A stretch of 64,000 nt of DNA from an uncultured Dehalococcoidia bacterium. GTDB taxonomy: Bacteria > Chloroflexota > Dehalococcoidia > Lucifugimonadales > CAJWER01. Made by a program: the position numbers and the translations under genes. Under the pieces are notes generated by a model, which saw only the letters and a list, made by a program, of their open reading frames with translations, had not been told where the DNA came from and did no database searches. This document shows, one piece after another, positions 40,862-48,970 of the stretch; the first letter of the stretch is position 1, and each line of letters begins with the position of its first letter. Location: contig OY282442.1 in the NCBI GenBank assembly GCA_958296115.1, positions 902,001 through 966,000 on the forward strand, read 5' to 3'.

Positions 40862-40983
40862 CTAGCGCTGCTTCAATGCAGTTTTGGCATCCTGAATCAT
40901 CCTCACCCTAGCCCTCTCCCTTGACGGGAGAGGGAATAAGGCGGGACTGCCCTGCCCGTCATATTGAATGGATGGAGTACTAG
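40862..40983 (+). repeat. MITE-like interspersed repeat, copy B
   Basis: Second copy of the element at 8926-9041, same orientation, 122 bp. It contains the extra CCTCAC block missing in copy A and begins CTAG and ends ACTAG. The terminal sequences form imperfect inverted repeats (11 of 16 matches by eye). It fills the space between the aminotransferase start and the phosphatase end, so here it carries no start codon. Confidence 0.75.
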
Positions 40984-41002
40984 CCCCGAGGTAGCCGCCC
41001 GA

Positions 41003-41656
41003 TTATATCCCAAGCCCTTCCAGGTGCGATGCGTCATTGAAACGCTCGATGCGGAAGAGGGCGGCGCTCAGTTGCGTCTCCTCCGCGCGCCATGCATCGA
41101 GATCGATCGAGAAGTCGAACAGCGCCGTGTTCCCTGTCGAAAAGCCCCATATGCGCCCCGCCGCCATCAACACGGCCACCACGTGCTGTATGAATCCGCC
41201 GTGGCTCACCACGAATAGGGAGTCGCCCTGACCGTGCCTGGTCAAGAGCGTATCGACGACCCGGATGGCCCTGCGCCTCCTGTCCTCCAGCGGCTCGGCG
41301 CCCTCGACGCCGGAGAACTGCCTGGCGAGCTCGGCCTCCAAGTCTAGGTCAGGATGCTTGCGCGCGGCCTCCTCCAGCGTCAGCCCAGACAGGACCCCGA
41401 CGTCGTGCTCCATCAGGTCGTCCCAGTGGGTTATTGGGATAGGCCAGCCGCGCGCGGCGATGGCGGCCGTCTCAGCGGTGCGACGGAGAGGGCTGGAGTA
41501 GACGTGGGTCGGCTGGTATACCTCGGCGCGCAAGCGCCGGCGCAGAGCGTCGGCCTGGCGCCTGCCAGTATCCGACAACGGGAAGTCGGCGCGCCCCTGG
41601 AGACGCATCTCCGCGTTTCCCGTGGATTCAGCGTGTCGAACCAGCATCAGCCTCAT
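41003..41656 (-). CDS. Histidine phosphatase family protein
   Basis: A 217-residue phosphoglycerate-mutase-like phosphatase. The catalytic phospho-His lies in LVRHAES (residues 5-11), the second His in VVSHGGF; an Arg pair YSSPLRRTAETA completes the active site. It could be a phosphoglycerate mutase or a broad phosphatase such as the alpha-ribazole or CobC-like enzymes. The ATG at 41656 overlaps the pyrE stop (TGATG), so it is translationally coupled to pyrE. It is the last gene of the run obgE, nadD, pyrE. A longer frame upstream lies inside pyrE. Confidence 0.88.
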   Translation of the reverse strand: MRLMLVRHAESTGNAEMRLQGRADFPLSDTGRRQADALRRRLRAEVYQPTHVYSSPLRRTAETAAIAARGWPIPITHWDDLMEHDVGVLSGLTLEEAARKHPDLDLEAELARQFSGVEGAEPLEDRRRRAIRVVDTLLTRHGQGDSLFVVSHGGFIQHVVAVLMAAGRIWGFSTGNTALFDFSIDLDAWRAEETQLSAALFRIERFNDASHLEGLGI

Positions 41657-42246
41657 CAGCAGGTCTCGGCCTCCCGGAGGGCGCCCAGCGTCGGCGCAAT
41701 CCGTCCGTCTTCGTCTGCCTCCAGCAGGGCGAAGAAGTCGTACCCGCGCGCCCTGATGGCGTCGCTCCCGCCCATGCGCCGATCCAGTATGCAGACCACC
41801 TTCACCACCGCGCATCCCGCAGCCTCCACCGAATCTATGGCGTGGAGCAGGCTGCCCCCAGCACTGCAAGTGTCGTCCATCACCACCACGCGGTCGCCCG
41901 GCAGCGCGGCGCCCTCTATGAGCTTGCCCGTGCCGTGCTTCTTGGCCTCGTCCCTAACTATCAACGCCTTGACTGGACGCCCCTGCGTGTAGCTCATCAG
42001 CGCAACTGCGGCCACCATCGGCACGGCGGCGACAGCCGGCCCAGCCACAGCGTCTGCACGGCGCTCCGTTACCAGCGGCATCAGCGCCCCGGCGACGCGG
42101 TACGACCCCTCCGGGTCCAGCGTGAGCAGCCGCCCGTCGAAGTAGTAGGCGCTCGTCTTGCCGGAGGTCAACCTGAACTCCCCGAACTGCAGCGCTCCAA
42201 GCCTCTCGGCAATCTGGAGTATCCTCGCCGCGCCTGCGCCGGTCAT
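41656..42246 (-). CDS. pyrE: Orotate phosphoribosyltransferase
   Basis: A 196-residue OPRTase, converting orotate and PRPP to OMP in pyrimidine synthesis. The PRPP-binding signature is VVVMDDTCSAGGSL (about 118-131), and the flexible-loop Lys/His region RDEAKKHGTG follows the family. Length fits the bacterial enzyme. The ATG at 42246 overlaps the nadD stop by four bases. No other pyrimidine gene is adjacent, so PyrE is here part of a housekeeping operon with nadD and obgE. Confidence 0.92.
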   Translation of the reverse strand: MTGAGAARILQIAERLGALQFGEFRLTSGKTSAYYFDGRLLTLDPEGSYRVAGALMPLVTERRADAVAGPAVAAVPMVAAVALMSYTQGRPVKALIVRDEAKKHGTGKLIEGAALPGDRVVVMDDTCSAGGSLLHAIDSVEAAGCAVVKVVCILDRRMGGSDAIRARGYDFFALLEADEDGRIAPTLGALREAETC

Positions 42247-42872
42247 GCGCCCGTCTCCTCCATGTATAGCCCCTCGCGCTGGATGTACCGCTCAACCGGA
42301 CCGGGGACCAGCCCGGAGATGGACAGTCCCCGCCGGACGCGCTCCCTGATGTCCGTGCCGCTGACCTCGACCATCGGCCCCGGTATTGTCATGACCCTGG
42401 ATGCGGACCCCGTCGCCACACGCTCGAACGGCGCCGGGTCCAACTCCTCGCACCCCGGCCGAGCCACTCCGGCGATGGCAGCCAACCCCAGCAGTCTGCC
42501 AGGGCGATGCCACCTGTCGAACTCCCGCAGAGCGTCGAGCCCCGCGATGAAGTATAGCGGGCGCCCGACCTCCTGGCGAACGAGCTCCTCGATGGTTTCA
42601 GTGGTGTAGGTCGGGCCTGGCCTCCTGACCTCCACGTCGGAGCACGCGAACCTGGGGTTGGGTCCAGTCGCCAGCTCCACCATGCGCATCCTGTGGCAGG
42701 CGGCGGTCAATTCGGCGTTGGCCTTCATCCATGGCTGCCCTGCAGGAACGAACAGCACCTGGTCGAGTTCCAAAGCGTCAGCGGCGGACTCGGCGATTGC
42801 TAGATGGCCCACGTGAACGGGGTCAAACGTGCCACCCAAGATACCCTGGCGCGATACTACTCCCAATTCCAC
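42243..42872 (-). CDS. nadD: Nicotinate-nucleotide adenylyltransferase
   Basis: A 209-residue NadD, which forms deamido-NAD from nicotinate mononucleotide and ATP. The nucleotidyltransferase motif GGTFDPVHVGHL is at about 13-24 and the second motif VSGTDIRERV near 168-177 replaces the common ISSTxIR. Start at GTG 42872, which overlaps the end of obgE by 16 nt. The order obgE-nadD is common in many bacteria, where the ribosome-silencing factor rsfS usually follows; here pyrE follows instead and rsfS is not visible. Confidence 0.92.
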   Translation of the reverse strand: MELGVVSRQGILGGTFDPVHVGHLAIAESAADALELDQVLFVPAGQPWMKANAELTAACHRMRMVELATGPNPRFACSDVEVRRPGPTYTTETIEELVRQEVGRPLYFIAGLDALREFDRWHRPGRLLGLAAIAGVARPGCEELDPAPFERVATGSASRVMTIPGPMVEVSGTDIRERVRRGLSISGLVPGPVERYIQREGLYMEETGA

Positions 42873-44122
42873 TCCTTGCCGCCGAGTGTGAACCTGCCCC
42901 CTGGGCCCATGCCCGCCTTCACGAGGGCGTCTACGACCCCGACCCGTTCGAGGTAACCATAGAGCTGCGACTTCGCCTCCCAGTTGGACGGGTCCACCAT
43001 CGCGGCAACTCTGCCGGCCCTGCCTGCCTGGACCACATATGCGCGCCCTGTCCTGTCCACCTTCACAGAGTCTACAGCCCGCGGACTCAGTACCTCTGGC
43101 TCGCCACGGCCAGTATCTGCGACCTCATGCGAAAGGGCGTCAGCGATCTCGTCAAGGGTCGCCTGGATGTCCTTGAGCATTTGCCCTAGGCCGGTTCGCG
43201 CCGCAGCCGAGATGAGATGCACGGTCGTGCTATCGAGACGACGCCTGATTCCAGACAGTTTCTCTGACACTCCCGGGATGTCCGCCTTGTTCAGAACGAC
43301 GACCTCGGGCTTCTTGGGCAGCCGTTCGTCGTACATTGTCAACTCGGCTCTCACCTCCTCATACTCTGCCGCCGGGTCATCAACATCGCCGTCCAGCACA
43401 TGTATGAGGGCCCGGGTCCTCTCAATGTGCCTGAGAAACTCATGCCCAAGTCCGAGACCCTTGTGCGCGCCCTCTATCAGACCCGGTATGTCCACGAGGA
43501 CCACCTCCCGGCCATCGCTCTCGGCGACGCCCAGCGCTGGCTCCAAGGTCGAGAAGGGGTAATCGGCTATCCTGGGACGGGCCGCCGTCAGGGCCGCGAG
43601 CAGGCTGGACTTGCCCGCGTTCGGCCGGCCTATGATGCCGACGTCCGCAATGAGCTTGAGCTCCAGGCGCGCTTCCATGGACAGCCCGGGCTCCCCCTGT
43701 TCAGCGAGGAGGGGAAACCTGTTGGTCGGCGTGGCGAATCGCGCGTTTCCCCTGCCGCCGCGTCCGCCCGGCACAACGAATACATGACCAAGGCGCGACA
43801 TGTCGACCGGGCCTCTGCCCGCATCGCCGCTATCCATGGTAACGACAGTACCTTCAGACACAGGGATGTCCACGTCCTCACCTCTCCTGCCATGCCTTCG
43901 GCGGCCCATCCCGTTCCCGCCGTGCCCTGCAGCGAATCGGCGGTTGTATCGGTAGGGCATCAGGCTGTTGACAGATGCGCTGCATACGAATCGGACGCAG
44001 CCGCCATCACCCCCATCGCCCCCATCAGGCCCCCCCTGCGGGATGTACTTCTCGCGTCTCCCCGACACCGCGCCATCACCGCCGTTACCACTGCTGATCC
44101 TAATGGATACAGAGTCAATCAT
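42857..44122 (-). CDS. obgE: GTPase ObgE/CgtA
   Basis: A 421-residue Obg GTPase of ribosome assembly and stress control. Order: Gly-rich Obg domain (GNGGDGAVSGRREKYIPQGG start), G domain with GRPNAGKSS (G1), DIPGLIEGAHKGLGLGHEFL (G3 region), NKAD (G4) and the Obg C-terminal OCT domain. Start ATG at 44122 (MIDSVSIRI), matching the family; the longer frame adds a hydrophobic tail unlike any Obg. The region just upstream is a putative oriC, so obgE begins the operon beside the origin. Confidence 0.95.
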   Translation of the reverse strand: MIDSVSIRISSGNGGDGAVSGRREKYIPQGGPDGGDGGDGGCVRFVCSASVNSLMPYRYNRRFAAGHGGNGMGRRRHGRRGEDVDIPVSEGTVVTMDSGDAGRGPVDMSRLGHVFVVPGGRGGRGNARFATPTNRFPLLAEQGEPGLSMEARLELKLIADVGIIGRPNAGKSSLLAALTAARPRIADYPFSTLEPALGVAESDGREVVLVDIPGLIEGAHKGLGLGHEFLRHIERTRALIHVLDGDVDDPAAEYEEVRAELTMYDERLPKKPEVVVLNKADIPGVSEKLSGIRRRLDSTTVHLISAAARTGLGQMLKDIQATLDEIADALSHEVADTGRGEPEVLSPRAVDSVKVDRTGRAYVVQAGRAGRVAAMVDPSNWEAKSQLYGYLERVGVVDALVKAGMGPGGRFTLGGKEWNWE

Positions 44123-44296
44123 TTCATGGCAGTATATCAATAACAGCAATAAGCATGTCGCTTGTGGTGATAACTTATCCGAGTGTGGTGGGGATGCTGT
44201 CGATGCCTAATGTCCCCTGTTGATGGCAGGTGGATTGTCTGTGATTCCTGTGGGGATGGTTGGATGGTGTGATGGGATGTCCACGTCAACTAAGAG

Positions 44297-44305
44297 TTAT
44301 CCACA
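44297..44305 (+). promoter_or_regulatory. DnaA box (consensus)
   Basis: TTATCCACA exact consensus, in the gap between dnaA and obgE. Confidence 0.7.
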
Positions 44306-44317
44306 GCCAAGCCGTGG

Positions 44318-44326
44318 TTATCCACG
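44318..44326 (+). promoter_or_regulatory. DnaA box (one mismatch)
   Basis: TTATCCACG, 21 bp from the consensus box and in the same orientation. Confidence 0.6.
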
Positions 44327-44359
44327 GATTGATTGCGGGCTTGTCGAGGGGAGTGGGCG

Positions 44360-45727
44360 CTATGGGGAGTTGAGTGACTCCCTGATATTGAAGACATCCT
44401 GCCGCAGGATGGTGTCCACCTCCATCTTGGAGGCGATGCTCTGGCAGGCGTGGAGCACGGTGGAATGGTCCTTTCCACCGAGGAATCGCCCAATGGCCGT
44501 GACTGTCATCCCCGCCTCCTCCCTCAGCAGATACATGGCTACTTGCCGCGCCTTGGCAGTCTGCTTGTCGCGCCGTCGGCCCAATATGATTTCCTGGTCG
44601 ATCTCGAAGTACTCGGAGACAGCGCCGAGTACTGCAGTGTCCGAGACGCGGCTCGGCCTGCCAGGCATCAGGATGTCAGCGGCGGCACTCTTTACCATGT
44701 CCAGAGAGATGGGTGTGTCTGCGAGCTCTGCATAGGCGACCAGGCGGTTTAGGCATCCCTCAAGCTCGCGTATGTTGGAGCGCGTCCTCTCGGCGAGGAA
44801 CTCCAGCACGTCCCCGGGGAATTGCACCTTGCAGCGCTCCGTCTTGGCCCTGAGGATTGCCAAGCGCGTCTCGTAGTCGGGCAGCTGGATATCTACGACG
44901 AGGCCGCCTGCCAGCCTCGAGCTCACCCTGTCTTCGAGGAGCGTCAGGGCAGCCGCGGGCCGGTCGCTCGATATGACCATCTGCCTGCCGGCCAGGTGGA
45001 GCGCGTTGAAGGTGTGGAAGAACCCCTCCTGAGTCTGATCCTTGCCGATGATGAACTGGATGTCGTCGAGCAGAAGGGCGTCGGCGGACCTGTAACGCTC
45101 ACGGAAGGTCTCCGTCTTGCCTTCGCGGATCGACTGTACGTACTGGTTGGTGAAGTCCTCGGTGGTGGCGTATATAGGGTCGGCCCCCTTTGCGGTGAGA
45201 CTGCCAGCGATAGCGTGGATGAGGTGGGTCTTCCCCAACCCTACGCCGGAGTAGATGAACAGGGGATTGTATCGGGCGCCCGGCCATTCGGATACGGCGG
45301 CGGCGGCGGCGTGCGCAAGCTCATTCGACTTCCCGACTATGAAGCTATCGAAGGTGTACTTGGGGTTCACCGGGGCCGCCCGCCGCGGGGGTGTCCGTCC
45401 GTTGACCGAGCCGTTGCGGCGCTGACTCATCGGAGCCTGCGCCGGGCTGGCTCCATTGTCCAGGCTGGCGCCCTCCGCGCCTGCCTGGAACCGGAGCTCC
45501 ACCCCGTGTTCCGCCACCTTCTCGACTGCCCGGTGTACTACGGAGTACATGCGGCTCTCGAGCATCTCGGAGACGAAGGCGTTCGGGGCCCTGACGACAA
45601 GCCGGCCTCCTGCGAAGGATACGCCCGACGTACCCAGCAGCCACGTATCGTAGCTTGGCTTGGGCACCGAGAGCTGCAGCTCGCCGAGCACGGCTTGCCA
45701 CAAGGTATGCGCGTCACGAACGACCAA
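44360..45727 (-). CDS. dnaA: Chromosomal replication initiator DnaA
   Basis: A 455-residue DnaA. Domain I starts LWQAVLGELQLSVPKPSYDTWL, domain III is AAA+ with Walker A GVGLGKTHL and Walker B LLLDDIQF, and domain IV has the DnaA-box signature GGKDHSTVLHAC. The start is a TTG at 45727 with AGAGG 8 nt upstream. An earlier GTG at 45805 overlaps the -10 box (TAGAAT at 45801-45796) and would add a non-family tail, so it is rejected. It is followed by a putative origin and then the obgE operon. Confidence 0.94.
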   Translation of the reverse strand: MVVRDAHTLWQAVLGELQLSVPKPSYDTWLLGTSGVSFAGGRLVVRAPNAFVSEMLESRMYSVVHRAVEKVAEHGVELRFQAGAEGASLDNGASPAQAPMSQRRNGSVNGRTPPRRAAPVNPKYTFDSFIVGKSNELAHAAAAAVSEWPGARYNPLFIYSGVGLGKTHLIHAIAGSLTAKGADPIYATTEDFTNQYVQSIREGKTETFRERYRSADALLLDDIQFIIGKDQTQEGFFHTFNALHLAGRQMVISSDRPAAALTLLEDRVSSRLAGGLVVDIQLPDYETRLAILRAKTERCKVQFPGDVLEFLAERTRSNIRELEGCLNRLVAYAELADTPISLDMVKSAAADILMPGRPSRVSDTAVLGAVSEYFEIDQEIILGRRRDKQTAKARQVAMYLLREEAGMTVTAIGRFLGGKDHSTVLHACQSIASKMEVDTILRQDVFNIRESLNSP

Positions 45728-45795
45728 ATGGGAGCCTCTATATGCCCGCGCGGAGACGGGCGTTGGGGGATGTCTTCGGGGGTAGCACGGCAGCG

Positions 45796-45801
45796 ATTCT
45801 A
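45796..45801 (-). promoter_or_regulatory. -10 box for dnaA
   Basis: TAGAAT on the minus strand (45801-45796), giving a transcript start near 45789 and a leader of about 62 nt to the TTG start. A -35 is not clear. Confidence 0.45.
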
Positions 45802-45882
45802 ACACTAGCGCTGGAGGGCAGCCCCTGCCCGCGCATTCGATTTCCGCGCCGATGTTTTCCGGTTTCGGCGCGACGCTCCGGC

Positions 45883-45926
45883 GGCTTGCTAGACTGCTAA
45901 ATGGAGTGCGCAGGCTTGTTAGACTG
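45883..45926 (+). repeat. Direct repeat upstream of dnaA promoter
   Basis: GGCTTGCTAGACTG (45883-45896) and GGCTTGTTAGACTG (45913-45926), 13 of 14 identical, 30 bp apart, each followed by a TATTGGA- or AAATGGA-like end. The first includes GACTGCTAAAT, the reverse complement of the ATTTAGCAGTC found before the AAA ATPase gene at 38515. The rest of the gap 45728-46159 shows no gene. Confidence 0.55.
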
Positions 45927-46098
45927 GCGTATTGGATTTGACGTGTCCCGCTCGTCCCGGACCCCGACGCGCGCCTTTATCAAGCCGTCGACGCGGTTTC
46001 GTTCTACGTTAGTTCCGAACGATTCATAGACCAGGAGACCTGCGTTTCCAAGCCTATTTCAGTACAACAGCAAAAAGATGCTGGCCGGCCGAGCCGTC

Positions 46099-46127
46099 TT
46101 GACTTCACGCTGGGTTTGCCCTAGAAC
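46099..46127 (+). promoter_or_regulatory. Promoter for SDR gene
   Basis: TTGACT (46099-46104), 17-bp spacer, TAGAAC (46122-46127); start codon at 46160. Confidence 0.55.
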
Positions 46128-46159
46128 TTGCGCTGGCTTACCACAATGGAGGCGAACGC

Positions 46160-46936
46160 ATGGACCTGGGAATAGAAGGGAAGGCAGCGCTTGTGACCGG
46201 GGGCAGCCGCGGGCTAGGGCGAGAGGCGGCGCTCTCGTTGGCCCGGGAGGGGGCGCGGGTCGCCATATGCGGCCGCGCCAAGCAGACCCTGGAGAGCGCC
46301 GTGGCCGAGATGGAAGCGATGGGCGCATTCGCGGTGGGAATCGAGGCGGACGTGTCCGACACCGCCTCGCTCGGGGCGCTGCACCGCAAGGCCGTCGAGG
46401 GTGTCGGGCCGTTGGACATACTCGTCAACAACGTGGGCGGGAGCGGCTCCACCACGGATATAGGCGATACGCCGCTGGGGGATCTGCGCGCGGTCTTCGA
46501 TCTGAACCTGTTCGGCAGCTACGAGCTGATGCGGCTGGTCGTTCCGCACATGCGCGAGCAGAGGTGGGGCCGCATCATCAACATCGCCTCTATATACGGC
46601 CGCGAGTACGGCGGCAAGCTGTCCTACATGGCGGCCAAGGCCGCTCTCATCGCCGCGACCAAGCACGCGGCGGTTACCCTGGCCCCCGACGGGGTCCTTG
46701 TGAATAGTATCGCGCCGGGGTCAATCCAGCACCCTGGCGGCAGCTGGGAGCGCTTCGAGCAAACCAACCCGCCCGAGGTGGTCGAGCAGTTCATCAGCCA
46801 GAACCTGCCGATGGGAAGATGGGGCTGGCCCGAACCGGTCGGTGACCTGGTGGCTTTCATGGCGTCCGAGCGCGCCGGCCTCATGACCGGCGCCTGCGTC
46901 GTGATGGACGGCGGCCAGAGCCACTCGCTGATCTGA
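46160..46936 (+). CDS. Short-chain dehydrogenase/reductase
   Basis: A 258-residue classical SDR: TGGSRGLG (13-20), NNVGGSG at the NNAG position, active-site Ser in INIASIYGREYG and Y-M-A-A-K, and a standard C-terminus GACVVMDGG. The sequence resembles 3-oxoacyl-ACP-reductase-like SDRs of unknown substrate. The ATG at 46160 has GGAGG 7 nt upstream, better than the ATG at 46145. It is convergent with the TPP enzyme gene. Confidence 0.88.
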   Translation: MDLGIEGKAALVTGGSRGLGREAALSLAREGARVAICGRAKQTLESAVAEMEAMGAFAVGIEADVSDTASLGALHRKAVEGVGPLDILVNNVGGSGSTTDIGDTPLGDLRAVFDLNLFGSYELMRLVVPHMREQRWGRIINIASIYGREYGGKLSYMAAKAALIAATKHAAVTLAPDGVLVNSIAPGSIQHPGGSWERFEQTNPPEVVEQFISQNLPMGRWGWPEPVGDLVAFMASERAGLMTGACVVMDGGQSHSLI

Positions 46937-46987
46937 ACAGCGGGTCCGCTGTAGGCGGGAGCCTGGTGTAACTACCAGCAATTCTCC

Positions 46988-48682
46988 CTAGAAGGGCTGG
47001 TAGGCTGTGGCTGACCAGCGGGCTATGGCGGCCTCGGCCCTTGGGCTGATGGCTCGCTGGACGTCAACGTTGAGGAGGGCCGGGCGGTTTGCGTCGAAGG
47101 CGCGTTGGATGGCTGCGGGCAGGTCGTTGGGGTCGCTGACGCGCTCGGCGTAGCACCCGAGGCCCTCGGCCACGCGGTCGTATCGAGTAGGGAGCAGGTC
47201 GGTGGCGACGGGCTTGCCGTACACCTGGAGCTGAATCTGGCGGTCTATGCCCCAGGCGGCGTCGTTGCCGAGGATGGACACGACGTTGATGCCGTGCCTC
47301 ACGGCGGTGTCGAGCTCCATGCCGTTGAATCCGAAGCTGCCGTCGCCGGTAAGGGATACGGCCCGCCGGTTGGGGTATGCGAGCTTGGCGGCCATGGCGG
47401 CTGGGAGCCCGGCGCCGAGCATTCCGAGCGCGGAGAAGTAACTCCAGCTCCTGGGCGCCAGGGCGGGGAGATAGGCGCGCCCGAAGTGGCAGAAGTCGCC
47501 GCCCTCGAAGGTTAGGAAGTCGTCGCGGCGCAGTAGGGATTGAAGAGTCTTGTGGACGTAGATGGCATGCATGGGGCTTTCGTGGATGGCGAGGGCGTCT
47601 AACTCGCGCAGCTGGGCTGCCCGGATGTTACGAAGGTCGCGGGTCCATTCACGCTCGGACCAGGCGCGGAGTGCGGCGCGGGACGCGAGCTGGCCGGAGA
47701 CGGCGGCCACGTCACCGACGATTCCAACAGCGACGCCGCGGTTCCGTCCTATCTCCGCATGGGACGGATCGACTTGTAGGACGACGGCATCGGGCGAGAC
47801 GGTCGGGGGCATCGCGTAGCCGATGATGATGTCCTGCTTCATGCCGAGCAGGAGCAGCGCGTCGGCGTCGCGGAGCCTGCGCGCGGCGCTGTTCAGCCCG
47901 TTGTCGTAGAACCCGGCGCAGTAGGGGTGGTCGTCTGGGACGAGGCCTCGCGCGCCGGCCTCGGTCATGATGGGCGCGCGGGTCGTTTCGGCCAGACGCC
48001 GCAGCTCTTCGCCGGAGCCGGAGTAGGCGGCGGCCGCGCCAGCGACTATCAGGGGCCGCTCGGCCGAGTGGAGAGCGTCTATCACGGCGTCCAGCTGGTC
48101 GTGGGAGGCCTGGGAGTCGCGCGCTGGCCGGTACTCCGCTGGCTGATAGTACGTGACCTCGCCTTGGTCGAGGGCCTGCTGCTGGACGTCTATGGGTATG
48201 GTGAGGTGGACGGGGCCGCGCCGCCCGGAGTACGCAAGCCTGAGGGCCTGGGCTATCATGTGGGGTATGCGTCGAGGGTCGGTGACGAGCCATGCGCCCT
48301 TGGTGACTGGGCGGGCCATGTCCACCTGCTCGATCTCCTGCATGGCTCCGCGTCCGAGCTCGTGGAGGGGCGCGGAGCCGCTGATGGACAGGAGCGGCGC
48401 CTCCGAGTTGAGGGCGCTGGCAAGGCCTGGGATGGCGTTCGCGAACCCTGGCGTGGTGTACATGGCGACGCCGGGTTGGCCGGTGACGCGGGCCCAGGCG
48501 TCGGCCATGTGTACGGCGGCCTGCTCGTGCCGCGTGTCTATGAACCGGAACCCCATGTCGGCCATCACGTCCATGACGGGCAGCACGTGGTCGCCAGCGA
48601 GCGTGAAGACGTTGGTCACGCCCTCGAGACGCAGGGCATTCCCAATCAGATGGCTTCCGGTCACGGTCCTGGATACGGGCAA
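46988..48682 (-). CDS. Thiamine pyrophosphate-dependent enzyme (acetolactate synthase-like)
   Basis: A 564-residue TPP enzyme of the acetolactate synthase/oxalyl-CoA decarboxylase/benzoylformate decarboxylase superfamily. The PYR domain has the catalytic Glu in RHEQAAVHMADAWAR (about 52-66), and the PP domain the TPP motif GDGSFGFNGMELDTA...ILGND (GDG...N). There is no adjacent regulatory subunit (ilvN), no carboxylic-acid operon, and the QQ-rich middle is FAD-type only weakly, so biosynthetic ALS is unlikely. A decarboxylase or carboligase is probable. Start ATG at 48682. Confidence 0.83.
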   Translation of the reverse strand: MPVSRTVTGSHLIGNALRLEGVTNVFTLAGDHVLPVMDVMADMGFRFIDTRHEQAAVHMADAWARVTGQPGVAMYTTPGFANAIPGLASALNSEAPLLSISGSAPLHELGRGAMQEIEQVDMARPVTKGAWLVTDPRRIPHMIAQALRLAYSGRRGPVHLTIPIDVQQQALDQGEVTYYQPAEYRPARDSQASHDQLDAVIDALHSAERPLIVAGAAAAYSGSGEELRRLAETTRAPIMTEAGARGLVPDDHPYCAGFYDNGLNSAARRLRDADALLLLGMKQDIIIGYAMPPTVSPDAVVLQVDPSHAEIGRNRGVAVGIVGDVAAVSGQLASRAALRAWSEREWTRDLRNIRAAQLRELDALAIHESPMHAIYVHKTLQSLLRRDDFLTFEGGDFCHFGRAYLPALAPRSWSYFSALGMLGAGLPAAMAAKLAYPNRRAVSLTGDGSFGFNGMELDTAVRHGINVVSILGNDAAWGIDRQIQLQVYGKPVATDLLPTRYDRVAEGLGCYAERVSDPNDLPAAIQRAFDANRPALLNVDVQRAISPRAEAAIARWSATAYQPF

Positions 48683-48764
48683 AGCAGGCCTCCGGGGTCT
48701 AGGTGGGCCTGAACATTGTAACCGCTACGTAACCGCTACGGGGCGGCTGCGTTGGCGCTCCGTC

Positions 48765-48793
48765 TTGACAATGGCGAGATGCTCCATTAGGTT
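48765..48793 (+). promoter_or_regulatory. Promoter upstream of small ORF and phosphotriesterase-like gene
   Basis: TTGACA (48765-48770), 17-bp spacer and TAGGTT (48788-48793); transcript start near 48800. Confidence 0.55.
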
Positions 48794-48828
48794 CATATGG
48801 ACTCGCCGGCATAGGCCGTGAATCGTGG

Positions 48829-48960
48829 GTGGCAGCATTGGTTCTCGCAGTCGATACATATGGAGCGCTTCGCCGTTACTGGATGCTGGGCATCGGGCTG
48901 ACCAGCGCGAACATTGCTGCCGCCGGGTTGGTCATCGCCGTCTTGAAGTTGTTCTCGTAG
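48829..48960 (+). CDS. Possible 43-residue single-pass membrane peptide
   Basis: A GTG-started ORF of 44 codons, directly after a strong promoter and ending 10 nt before the phosphotriesterase-like gene. Residues about 19-43 form one hydrophobic helix (LGIGLTSANIAAAGLVIAVL). There is no clear SD and no family match, so it may be a small membrane protein or chance. If real it would be co-transcribed with the hydrolase. Confidence 0.3.
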   Translation: MAALVLAVDTYGALRRYWMLGIGLTSANIAAAGLVIAVLKLFS

Positions 48961-48970
48961 CGCCACGCCC

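Larger units (their letters stand above)
44123..44359. other. Putative chromosomal replication origin (oriC)
   Basis: This 237-bp gap between obgE and dnaA holds two DnaA-box sequences on the plus strand, TTATCCACA (44297-44305, consensus) and TTATCCACG (44318-44326), spaced 21 bp, plus weaker TTATCCGAG (44175-44183) and a TTATCACCA-like site on the minus strand (about 44164-44173). The stretch 44130-44160 is AT-rich (TATATCAATAACAGCAATAAG) by local standards and could unwind. The origin would lie downstream of dnaA. Confidence 0.6.

Noticed and set aside
44161-44183. Additional strong DnaA boxes near obgE
   Set aside because: TTATCCGAG and a TTATCACCA-like site deviate at two or more positions and are listed only as weak support for the origin.
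45728-45805. Longer dnaA starting at GTG 45805
   Set aside because: The GTG overlaps the -10 box and the extra residues do not match DnaA domain I.
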